Positions 1 through 6,701 of a stretch of 11,206 bases of DNA are shown piece after piece; within the stretch, counting starts at the first letter, position 1; each line of letters starts with the position of its first letter. Under the pieces are notes generated by a model. It worked only from the letters and a program-made list of their open reading frames with translations. It searched no databases and had not been told where the DNA came from. The translations under genes and the position numbers were made by a program. This DNA is from Spirochaetaceae bacterium (GTDB lineage: Bacteria; Spirochaetota; Spirochaetia; B11-G9). Where the stretch lies: the NCBI GenBank assembly GCA_030633365.1, contig DAOVSY010000061.1, positions 1 to 11,206 on the forward strand, read 5' to 3'.

Positions 1-352
1 GTCCAGATAAAGGAGGTTCCATCCCCATAGACAGATTATGTAGAGCTCCGTACAAGGGTGATCCTCCCCTTTCTTTTGCTCCGCCGTCAGAAAGAACTAA
101 TCTTCTCCAGGTATCAGCAACAAACTGAGCTGTAAACTCACCTTCACAATCCAAAAGAGCCCTGGCAGATAATGCCGTAAATTCGGTATCGTCAGTACTC
201 TTCCCCTCTGGAAGCAACTTACTTACAATTCCATACTTCTGCCTGACTGCATCATCTCTACCAAGATCCCCTGCAGCATCTCCAACGGCCAAAGCAATCA
301 TTGTAGCTACAGATCTGTCTGTAAAAGTTTTTTCATCAATATTCAGCTTCAT
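1..352 (-). CDS. ADP-ribosylglycohydrolase family protein (5' part, cut by window edge)
   Basis: About 117 N-terminal residues are visible; the gene continues past the left edge. The start is ATG at 352-350, with AGAGGA at 358-363 five bases ahead as ribosome binding site. The protein opens with an N-terminal helix and the family motif GDAAGDLGR (residues 24-32), then STDDTEF (52-58). The T-D-D-T string is the first of the two acidic clusters that hold the binuclear Mg/Mn centre in the DraG/ARH fold; the second lies outside the window. Family members remove ADP-ribose from proteins or cleave related N- or O-glycosidic bonds of ADP-ribose or nucleosides, so the true substrate is open. It lies 84 nt downstream of the lacI-type gene, behind its own promoter and a copy of the palindromic operator, so it is probably a target of that repressor. 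A cytoplasmic enzyme: no signal peptide is seen. Family assignment is firm; function is not. Confidence 0.85.
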   Translation of the reverse strand, partial: MKLNIDEKTFTDRSVATMIALAVGDAAGDLGRDDAVRQKYGIVSKLLPEGKSTDDTEFTALSARALLDCEGEFTAQFVADTWRRLVLSDGGAKERGGSPLYGALHNLSMGMEPPLSG

Positions 353-376
353 TTTTTTCCTCTTCTGCTACCATTT

Positions 377-400
377 GGTAACGATACCGGTATCGTTACC
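377..400. promoter_or_regulatory. 24-bp perfect palindrome, probable LacI-family operator (O1)
   Basis: The sequence is GGTAACGATACC followed directly by its reverse complement GGTATCGTTACC, a perfect 24-bp dyad centred on CG. A central CpG flanked by symmetric half-sites is the hallmark of LacI/GalR operators, where the hinge-helix leucine inserts. CG also occurs at the centre of each 12-bp half, so the site could be read as one extended operator or two abutting ones. It lies between the presumed -10 box (407-412) and the start codon (352) of the ADP-ribosylglycohydrolase gene, where a bound repressor would block transcription. A copy differing at one base precedes the repressor gene. Confidence 0.85.
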
Positions 401-406
401 GGTTTA

Positions 407-434
407 TTTATAAATCTAACTATATCTCTATCTA
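407..434 (-). promoter_or_regulatory. Possible promoter of the ADP-ribosylglycohydrolase gene
   Basis: Reading the minus strand, TAGATA (434-429), a 16-base spacer and TATAAA (412-407) resemble sigma-70 -35 and -10 boxes. The -10 ends six bases before operator O1, closely matching the arrangement at the repressor's own promoter, where the gap is seven bases. The -35 match is modest. The site lies immediately 3' of the lacI-type stop codon, so the hydrolase gene could be transcribed from here and also by readthrough from the repressor gene. Confidence 0.45.
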
Positions 435-436
435 CT

Positions 437-1441
437 TCAGGCAATTTGTCTGGTAGAATCCCTTACTATAAGTTCTGTCTTAAAAATTATTTCTCTGTTT
501 ATCCTGTTATTTTCTGCTATCTCTTCAATAAGAAGTTCTACTCCGGCCTGACCAAGTTTATTTTTAAACGTATCCAATGTTGTCAGCTTAGGATGAACCA
601 GTCTTGATATTTCTATATTATCATGACCTATTATAGAAATATCACCAGGTATAGAAAGTCCTTTCTCAAATATGGCCTCGTATGCGCCTACAGCCATAAG
701 ATCATGGGAAGCAAATAAAGCTGTTACATGATTTTTCTGATTAAGCAAAACCTTCATACCTTCATAACCCGTATCTGCACAATGGGAACCGGAAAAAAAC
801 CATTCATCCCTGTAGGAAAGACCGGCTTCTGCATAAGCTTTTTTATAACCTTCCAGACGCTCAGCCCCGGACAGAGTCGATATTCCAGTAGTTATGTGAC
901 CAATCTTGCGATGTCCTAAATCTATCAGATACTTTACAGCTTTGTAGGCTGAATCAATATTATCTATTGCAATTGTTGATATAACAGATTTAGGACTTTT
1001 CCGGTAAATCTGTACTGCTGGAAACTGATCTTCTTTCAATTTTATAAACTCATCCTGATTTGCCTCTGAAAAAGAGACAATAATTCCATCTACCTGTTTA
1101 CTGCGAAGTAGTTTTAATGCTTCTTTTTCAACTTTATTATCATGATTGGTATCAAAAAAAATAACTGAGTATCCAAGCTGTCTCGCTTTTTCAACTACTC
1201 CCCGTGCCAGTTCCGGAAAATTCGGGTTAGTTATATCCGGCACTACAAACCCAATAGCATTAGATCTTTGAAGAACCAGCCCCCGGGCAACACTACTGGG
1301 ACTGTAACCCAGTTCTTTTATGGAACTGTTTACTCTGGCTTCTGTTTCTGTGTTTACATCAGGCTTTTTATTTAAAACCCTGGAAACAGTAGAAACTGAA
1401 ACACCTGAGTGTCTGGCAATATCCTTTATTGTTACAGCCAT
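437..1441 (-). CDS. LacI/GalR-family transcriptional repressor
   Basis: The 334 residues match the usual LacI-family length of 330-345. An N-terminal helix-turn-helix spans roughly residues 4-24, with the recognition helix around VSVSTVSRVLN, followed by a hinge helix ending near VARGL with the expected DNA-inserting Leu55. The rest is a periplasmic-binding-protein-like effector and dimerisation domain (about 60-330), with segments such as IGFVVPDITNPNF and VDGIIVS typical of the family. It should bind a sugar, nucleoside or related ligand and lose or gain operator affinity; the ligand cannot be read from the sequence. The start is ATG, with TAGGAGT about 12 bases ahead. The gene has its own promoter with a palindromic operator over the transcription start, so autoregulation is likely. 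The neighbouring ADP-ribosylglycohydrolase gene carries the matching operator, so the two probably form one local regulon, perhaps with genes beyond the left edge. Confidence 0.93.
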   Translation of the reverse strand: MAVTIKDIARHSGVSVSTVSRVLNKKPDVNTETEARVNSSIKELGYSPSSVARGLVLQRSNAIGFVVPDITNPNFPELARGVVEKARQLGYSVIFFDTNHDNKVEKEALKLLRSKQVDGIIVSFSEANQDEFIKLKEDQFPAVQIYRKSPKSVISTIAIDNIDSAYKAVKYLIDLGHRKIGHITTGISTLSGAERLEGYKKAYAEAGLSYRDEWFFSGSHCADTGYEGMKVLLNQKNHVTALFASHDLMAVGAYEAIFEKGLSIPGDISIIGHDNIEISRLVHPKLTTLDTFKNKLGQAGVELLIEEIAENNRINREIIFKTELIVRDSTRQIA

Positions 1442-1482
1442 AAAATAGTAAATACTCCTATAATTCAGAACAATCAGTTTAT

Positions 1483-1506
1483 GGTAACGTTACCGGTATC
1501 GTTACC
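1483..1506. promoter_or_regulatory. Near-perfect 24-bp palindrome, probable LacI-family operator (O2)
   Basis: The plus strand reads GGTAACGTTACC then GGTATCGTTACC. It matches operator O1 at 23 of 24 positions; the single change (A to T at position 8) makes the left 12-mer itself a perfect palindrome. The dyad extends outward by AT on both sides. It begins right after the repressor promoter's predicted transcription start, a classic place for autorepression. O1 and O2 centres are 1106 bp apart, bracketing the repressor gene, which would permit looping if the protein is tetrameric. Confidence 0.85.
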
Positions 1507-1513
1507 ATAGATC

Positions 1514-1542
1514 ATTGTAAACCCACTTTAACTGTAATGCAA
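1514..1542 (-). promoter_or_regulatory. Sigma-70 type promoter of the lacI-family gene
   Basis: On the minus strand, TTGCAT (1542-1537), a 17-base spacer and TACAAT (1519-1514) give a -10 box with five of six consensus bases at ideal spacing. The predicted transcription start is near 1507, directly against operator O2. The untranslated leader would be about 65 bases and contains the ribosome binding site. Confidence 0.65.
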
Positions 1543-1565
1543 GGTAAAGTTTTAATTTTTTATAA

Positions 1566-1589
1566 AAAAAACTGTAATAATAGTTTTTT
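1566..1589 (-). terminator. Possible weak terminator after the dgt-like gene
   Basis: On the minus strand AAAAAACT, an eight-base loop and AGTTTTTT form an 8-bp stem, followed directly by two more T. It starts 12 bases past the stop codon of the dGTPase-like gene, the right place for the end of the aminopeptidase-dgt transcript. The stem has a single G-C pair, so it is weak, and the symmetry may be partly a by-product of A and T runs. Confidence 0.35.
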
Positions 1590-1600
1590 GAAGTAGAAAC

Positions 1601-2731
1601 TCAATTTACCATTAAAAACTGTCTAAACTGATTTTCCATCTGGTCAGGCATCATTATCTGGGAAATACATTCAATTGCATAATCATCAGTCATTCCGGCA
1701 ATATAGTCAGTTACAAGACTATCAAATCCTCCGTCAATGGTGGTGTAAAAATCTGTCATTTTTCCAAGATAATCACTAAAACGAACTGCCAAAAGATTAT
1801 TCTCCTGAACATAGGCATCATGATCATGTCCATAATTTTCAAAGATCTCATTAAGATAACCAAACAGAAGTTTTAAAATCCGTTCAAAATATTTATTATG
1901 CCCCGAAAGAATTGGACTGAAGTATATATTTTTATAATTAAAATCCCTTAAAACAAGCAAAGCTTCATATACACGATCTGAAAAACCTATTCTGCCAGTA
2001 TTGATAGAAGTTTTAATAATATCATCTACAAGAGTATTTATGATTTGACTATTACTTATTCCAACAATATTACTACCAGCTAAAGGAATATCTTCTACTT
2101 TGATAATTCTAAGCTGTATAGCATCTTCAATATCTCTGCCCAGATATGAAATTTTATCTGCCATTCTGACAACTGTACCTTCCCAGGTTGAAGGATAATG
2201 GGTTCTGGCTGTAAGAGCTTCCAGATTTTTGACTTTAAAATCCGGGGTAATGGATTGTTCAAATTTTTCTCCACAATGGCTTACAATACCATCTCTGACA
2301 GCATAGGTTAAATTAAGCCCCTTTCCATACTGAACCAGATAATCCACAACCCTCAAAGAATAGAGTTCATGAATAAATCCACCCCTATCCTTGCGAATAT
2401 TGTTTATAATTTTCTCACCCACATGGCCAAAAGGGGTATGCCCCAGATCATGCCCCAGCCCAATAGCCCATGCCAGATCAGAATCAAGATCAAGACCCTT
2501 ACATATAGCTGAAGCCACTGAGGCCACGTGCATTACATGTTCTATTCTTGTACAGATATGATCATTTTTTGGAGAAAAGAAAACCTGAGTCTTATGTTTA
2601 AGCCTTCTGAATGGGTATGAATGAATAATAGCAGTAGTATCCCTGAAATACCCACCTCTAAAATCATCTTCTCTGTGATATACTCTATTTAGAAGCTCGT
2701 TGGAACTTAATTGATTATCAAAATTACCCAT
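1601..2731 (-). CDS. dgt: dGTPase-like HD-domain deoxynucleoside triphosphate triphosphohydrolase
   Basis: Enzymes of this family cut dNTPs to the deoxynucleoside plus tripolyphosphate and so tune the dNTP pool. The N-terminal region has the family order: RDTTAIIHSYPFRRLKHKTQVF (30-51), then TRIEHVMHV with metal ligand His65, then GLGHDLGHTPFGH with His94-Asp95, and the last HD ligand Asp192 in VRMADKISYLGRDIEDA. All four metal-binding positions are present, so activity is expected. At 376 residues it is shorter than E. coli Dgt and belongs to the compact, usually oligomeric dGTPase-like subgroup; preference for dGTP over other dNTPs cannot be read from sequence. The start is ATG with AAGGGAA (2740-2746) eight bases upstream, embedded in the last codons of the aminopeptidase gene, whose stop codon is 3 nt away. 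The two genes are therefore one operon and probably translationally coupled. Cytoplasmic. Confidence 0.9.
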   Translation of the reverse strand: MGNFDNQLSSNELLNRVYHREDDFRGGYFRDTTAIIHSYPFRRLKHKTQVFFSPKNDHICTRIEHVMHVASVASAICKGLDLDSDLAWAIGLGHDLGHTPFGHVGEKIINNIRKDRGGFIHELYSLRVVDYLVQYGKGLNLTYAVRDGIVSHCGEKFEQSITPDFKVKNLEALTARTHYPSTWEGTVVRMADKISYLGRDIEDAIQLRIIKVEDIPLAGSNIVGISNSQIINTLVDDIIKTSINTGRIGFSDRVYEALLVLRDFNYKNIYFSPILSGHNKYFERILKLLFGYLNEIFENYGHDHDAYVQENNLLAVRFSDYLGKMTDFYTTIDGGFDSLVTDYIAGMTDDYAIECISQIMMPDQMENQFRQFLMVN

Positions 2732-2734
2732 TAT

Positions 2735-4000
2735 CTATATTCCCTTATTAAAATAGTGTGTCAGTATTTTATTCATTAGAGCATGATCTCTCATACCATA
2801 AGTTTCTCTAATAGAATGCATTGCCCACATAGGATTACCAACATCCACTGTTCGAATTCCTAAATTTGCTGCAGAAATTGCCCCAATAGTACTCCCGCTG
2901 GGAATGTCAGAGCGACCAACAAACTTTTGAAAAGGAACAGACAATTCATCACAAAGCCTCTTAAATATCAATGAAGTTTCGGAACTGGTTGCATACTTAA
3001 AAGCAGCATTTAATTTAATAACAGGACCTTTATTTAACTGAGGGGCATAATCAGGATCGTGTTTATCGCTAAAATTAGGATGAACTGCATGAGCACCATC
3101 TGCAGATATGAGAAAAGACACAGCTTTTGCTCTAAAATAATCTTCTTTGGAGTTTTTTGTAACAGAGAGAACAATACGTTCAAGTATTTCAGATAAAAAG
3201 GAACTGTTTGCCCCCTGATATGTAAGACTCCCAATTTCTTCATTATCATAAAAGACACCTACCTGGGTAGCTTCTGCAACTCTGGAAGAAATAAGTGAAG
3301 ACAACACACTATGACACATTGCAAGATTATCAATTCTGGGAGCAACAAAATATTCATCCCCCAAAAATAATCCTTCTCCCTGATCGTATAGAAACAGATC
3401 CATCTCTCCGATTTCTTTTGGATCAACTTTTAGATGATCAGAGACCAGGGATTTGAGAGGATTCTGATCTGATTTACCAATTCCCAGAACAGCTTGAAGA
3501 TGATTCTGTTTATTATATTCAAATCCCTTGTTAATTTCTTTGTTCATATGAATAGCAAGATTAGGAATAATTACTATGGGTTTTTCATAATTGAATAATT
3601 TCCGGGACCATACACCTTCTCTAAAAACAGTAACTACTCCGGCAACAGATAACTCTCTATCCAGCCAGGAAGAAACAATTGGGGATCCATAAGCTTCTGT
3701 ACTAACCCTTGCTGCACCGTTTTTCCAACTGCCCCCTTCTGTTTTTAACTTTAAAGAAGGACTGTCTGTATGGGCACCGGCAATCATAAAGCCAAATTGG
3801 GACAGATCTCCTTGCCCCAATCGGAAAGCAATAACAGAAGACATATTGCGAGAGAGATAATAAGATCCTCCAGGTTTAAGTTCCCAATTATTTTTCTCAT
3901 CAAGACATTTAAAACCATTGGCTTTAAGTTCATTTATAATACTGGCGGAAGCCTGATAAGAGCTTGGTGATTTTTTAATAAATTGTTGTAAATCTTTCAT
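2735..4000 (-). CDS. apeB: M18-family metalloaminopeptidase (aspartyl aminopeptidase-like)
   Basis: A dinuclear zinc exopeptidase that removes N-terminal residues, often Asp or Glu, from peptides in the cytoplasm. Numbering from ATG at 4000, the M18 ligand set is complete: His77 with Asp79 in GAHTDSP, Asp224 in RIDNLA, catalytic Glu254 and ligand Glu255 in YDNEEIGS, Asp301 in SADGAH, and His395 in AMHSIRE near the C-terminus. The length (421) fits the ApeB subgroup better than the longer ApeA one, so the symbol is by subgroup likeness. Start choice: an in-frame TTG at 4006 would add two residues, but ATG at 4000 (MKDLQQFIKKSP) matches where family proteins begin; neither has a convincing Shine-Dalgarno. 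The gene leads a two-gene operon with the dGTPase-like gene and is divergent from the GGDEF-EAL gene, with about 91 bp between them. Confidence 0.92.
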   Translation of the reverse strand: MKDLQQFIKKSPSSYQASASIINELKANGFKCLDEKNNWELKPGGSYYLSRNMSSVIAFRLGQGDLSQFGFMIAGAHTDSPSLKLKTEGGSWKNGAARVSTEAYGSPIVSSWLDRELSVAGVVTVFREGVWSRKLFNYEKPIVIIPNLAIHMNKEINKGFEYNKQNHLQAVLGIGKSDQNPLKSLVSDHLKVDPKEIGEMDLFLYDQGEGLFLGDEYFVAPRIDNLAMCHSVLSSLISSRVAEATQVGVFYDNEEIGSLTYQGANSSFLSEILERIVLSVTKNSKEDYFRAKAVSFLISADGAHAVHPNFSDKHDPDYAPQLNKGPVIKLNAAFKYATSSETSLIFKRLCDELSVPFQKFVGRSDIPSGSTIGAISAANLGIRTVDVGNPMWAMHSIRETYGMRDHALMNKILTHYFNKGI

Positions 4001-4055
4001 ATCCAACTATTTTAACATTATTTCATCTAAAAGGAGTAAAATTTTAAATATTTAT

Positions 4056-4084
4056 TTGATATCCTAAAACAAAACTTCTATAAT
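4056..4084 (+). promoter_or_regulatory. Strong sigma-70 promoter of the GGDEF-EAL/aro operon
   Basis: TTGATA at 4056-4061, a 17-base spacer and a perfect TATAAT at 4079-4084 form the best promoter match in the window. The -10 box ends seven bases before the ATG at 4092, so the predicted transcription start falls at about 4090-4092, on or beside the start codon. No Shine-Dalgarno is present in that gap. The operon mRNA may therefore be leaderless. Confidence 0.75.
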
Positions 4085-4091
4085 ACCTTAT

Positions 4092-6179
4092 ATGAGACAG
4101 GAAAATATACTAATTGTTGAAGATGAAAGAATTATTGCTCTGGACTTACAAAGAAGACTTATTAGGTTTGGTTTCCCTAATCCGGTTATCACAACTAATG
4201 GTTTAGATGCCCTTAAAGCAATTGATATAGATAAGCCGGATATAATTTTGATGGATATAATGCTGTCCAGTGATTTTGATGGTATTGAGACGGCTACAAT
4301 TATTAATGAAAAATATAATATTCCCCTCATATTTCTAACAGCATACTCAGATGAAAAAACTGTAGAAAGAGCAAAAAAAGCTGAGCCATACGGTTATATA
4401 TTAAAGCCATTTAAGGAAAAAGAACTTTATACAACTATTGATATAGCCCTTTATAAATTTGAATCCAATGAAAAATTAAAAAAGCAGGAAAGATGGTCTG
4501 CGGCAATACTTCATAGTATAGAAGATGGAATAATTGCAACAAATCAAAATGGTCAGATAGAATTTATGAATCCTGTTGCAGAAAAAATTACGAATTATAT
4601 TCAGGATGATGTAAAAAACCTATCCCTTAATGAAATTTTTGAATTAACTGATAATAAAACCCAGACAATTATAAATATGCCTGTTTTTTCAAAAACAAAT
4701 ACAGAACCATTTATATTTAAAGACAGTTCTATGAGTAATAGAAAACGTGACACAATTCGTGTGGAAGGATCAATTGCAGCAATTATAGATAAAAATAGTA
4801 ATTTTGAAGGGCAGGTTTTGGCTTTCAGAGATATTACAGAAAAACATAAACTATCTCAAAAAATATCCTACCAGTCAAAGCATGATACCTTAACAGGACT
4901 TCTTAACAGAGAGTGGTTTTCTAAAATTCTGGAAGATCTTATTGAAGAATCCATATCAGAAGGGAGCAGTCACGCTTTTTTATATATGGATCTGGATCAA
5001 TTTCGGGTTGTTAACGATGTCTGCGGACACACAGCCGGGGATGAGATGCTTCTGACAACTTCTAATGTAATAAATAAGGTTATTAGAAGTAGTGATACCT
5101 GTGCAAGACTGGGAGGAGATGAATTTGGAATACTTCTGGAAGGAGCACATCTTCAGCAGGCACTTTTTATAGCAAAAAGACTTCAGTCAAGATTAGTTGA
5201 AAGTAAAGTAGTAAGAGAAACTCAGGTTTTTAATATCAATACAAGTATTGGTATTGTTATGTTGACAGAAAATTCAAAAGATCTGCATTCTGTTCTTGCA
5301 GCAGCAGATGATGCCTGTTTTATTGCCAAGGATGAAGGTGGAAAGAAAATCACTGTATACAATGATGATGAAAACCTGTTTGTAAAACGCCGGGGTGAAA
5401 TGCAGTGGATATCAAAATTGACAAAAGCCCTTGAAGAACATCAGTTTGAACTCTTTTACCAACCAATAGAACCAATTGTAAAAGATTCAACTCAACTAAA
5501 AAAGTGTGAACTTCTTATACGAATGAAAGACGAAAAAAATGGATATATTCCTCCAAATGATTTCCTTCCTTCTGCTGAAAGATACAAACTAATGCCTGCA
5601 ATTGACAGGTGGGTAATAAATAATGCGTTTTTAAACCATAAACATTTAAGTGATAGAATAGGTAAAGAAAATAATAACTATATGTTCAGTGTCAATTTAT
5701 CTCCGGATTTTCTTGCAGAAGAAGATTCTCTGGATTTCATACTCTTCAAATTTGAAGAGTATGAAATTGATCCAAAACAGATTTGCTTTGAGATTACAGA
5801 AACAACAGCTATAGGGAATATGCAGGCAGCTACAGATTTTATTCATAACCTCAAAAATATTGGATGTTTATTTTCTCTGGATGATTTTGGAAGCGGATTT
5901 TCATCTTTCAATTATCTAAAAAATCTTCCTGTCGATTTCTTAAAAATTGACGGTATATTTGTTAAAGACATGGATGAAGATTCTGTAAACAGAGCAATGG
6001 TAGAAGCAATAAATAGCCTTGGACAGGTAATTGGACTTAAAACAATTGCAGAATTTGTCAGAAATGCAGATATAATCGAAGAATTAAGAAAAATTGGTGT
6101 TGATTATATTCAGGGTTATGAAATTGGAAAACCAGAACCAATATCCGGCCTTATTGAAAACTACACAGTTAACCAGTAG
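4092..6179 (+). CDS. Response regulator with PAS, GGDEF and EAL domains (c-di-GMP turnover)
   Basis: Four domains in 695 residues. Receiver (1-122): acidic pocket Glu10-Asp11, phospho-acceptor Asp55 in LMDIML, Thr83 and Lys105, all intact. PAS (about 128-250), ending in FRDITE, a common exit from PAS into an output domain. GGDEF (about 256-425): DLDQFRVVNDVCGHTAGDE, intact GGDEF at 341-345, and RSSD at 332-335 exactly five residues before it, the product-inhibition I-site. EAL (about 440-690): the signature reads ELL (473-475) with catalytic Glu kept; metal and catalytic residues Asn535, Glu567, Asp597-Asp598, Lys618, Glu654 and Gln674 are also present. Both c-di-GMP synthesis and hydrolysis look possible, switched by phosphorylation and by the PAS ligand. 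No membrane segment is seen, so it is cytoplasmic. The sensor kinase is not in the window. It begins at ATG directly after a strong promoter and is followed by aroK after 9 nt, so it heads that operon. Confidence 0.93.
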   Translation: MRQENILIVEDERIIALDLQRRLIRFGFPNPVITTNGLDALKAIDIDKPDIILMDIMLSSDFDGIETATIINEKYNIPLIFLTAYSDEKTVERAKKAEPYGYILKPFKEKELYTTIDIALYKFESNEKLKKQERWSAAILHSIEDGIIATNQNGQIEFMNPVAEKITNYIQDDVKNLSLNEIFELTDNKTQTIINMPVFSKTNTEPFIFKDSSMSNRKRDTIRVEGSIAAIIDKNSNFEGQVLAFRDITEKHKLSQKISYQSKHDTLTGLLNREWFSKILEDLIEESISEGSSHAFLYMDLDQFRVVNDVCGHTAGDEMLLTTSNVINKVIRSSDTCARLGGDEFGILLEGAHLQQALFIAKRLQSRLVESKVVRETQVFNINTSIGIVMLTENSKDLHSVLAAADDACFIAKDEGGKKITVYNDDENLFVKRRGEMQWISKLTKALEEHQFELFYQPIEPIVKDSTQLKKCELLIRMKDEKNGYIPPNDFLPSAERYKLMPAIDRWVINNAFLNHKHLSDRIGKENNNYMFSVNLSPDFLAEEDSLDFILFKFEEYEIDPKQICFEITETTAIGNMQAATDFIHNLKNIGCLFSLDDFGSGFSSFNYLKNLPVDFLKIDGIFVKDMDEDSVNRAMVEAINSLGQVIGLKTIAEFVRNADIIEELRKIGVDYIQGYEIGKPEPISGLIENYTVNQ

Positions 6180-6188
6180 AGACATTAA

Positions 6189-6701
6189 TTGATTGTAATA
6201 ATGGGAATAAAACATTCCGGAAAAACAAGCCTTGGAAAATTATTGGCAAAAATCCTAAATGTACCCTTTCTGGATTTGGATTATCTTTTGGAAGAACAAT
6301 ATTCACAGGAAAGAATACTGAATTTTAGAGAATTGTACCTTAAATTGGGCGAATCCGGATTTCGGGAACTGGAAACTGAAGCTTTGAACAGTATTTTAAT
6401 ACAGCAACAAGGAGTTCTTGCATTAGGTGGAGGAACTATTGATAATCCTGAAGCTATGGAAATTGTGCAAAAAGCTGAAACACTGGTTTTTCTTGATGTT
6501 GAAGAACAGATTCTATACAAAAGAATTGAAAGAAACGGGTTCCCCTCATTTTTAAAAAAATCTCCTGAAAAACTATTTTCTGAACTGTTCAAAAGGAGAA
6601 GACTTTTATACAAAAATATTGCTACAATAACATTAAATATCACAAATGAGAGTCCTGAAGAAATTCTTGGGATCCTAACACAGAAAATAGAGGATAACTA
6701 A
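6189..6701 (+). CDS. aroK: Shikimate kinase
   Basis: Phosphorylates shikimate with ATP, the fifth step of the shikimate pathway. The 170 residues match the family. Visible motifs: a P-loop GIKHSGKTS (6-14), DxD at 29-31 (FLDLD) for Mg and shikimate, FRELE at 58-62 with the shikimate-binding Arg59, GGG at 80-82, and KRRRLLYKNIA, which holds the second substrate arginine. The LID region reads GFPSFLKK where well-studied enzymes have RPLL, so the LID arginine appears replaced. The start is TTG at 6189: the next ATG (6201) would cut off most of the first beta strand before the P-loop. It lies 9 nt after the signalling gene's stop, with only a weak AGAGA ahead, so translation may depend on coupling. 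It overlaps aroC by one base (TAATG), and the pair acts in one pathway. Confidence 0.88.
   Translation: MIVIMGIKHSGKTSLGKLLAKILNVPFLDLDYLLEEQYSQERILNFRELYLKLGESGFRELETEALNSILIQQQGVLALGGGTIDNPEAMEIVQKAETLVFLDVEEQILYKRIERNGFPSFLKKSPEKLFSELFKRRRLLYKNIATITLNITNESPEEILGILTQKIEDN

Noticed and set aside
728..919. Plus-strand frame inside the lacI-type gene
   Set aside because: Antisense shadow of a well-supported gene; no ribosome binding site or family resemblance.
3034..3258. Alternative minus-strand frame inside the aminopeptidase gene
   Set aside because: Out-of-frame shadow of a gene with all its zinc ligands in the main frame.
4030..4036. AAAGGAG on the plus strand, a strong Shine-Dalgarno-like motif
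   Set aside because: No start codon follows at a usable distance, and it lies upstream of the predicted promoter of the plus-strand gene; it is probably chance.
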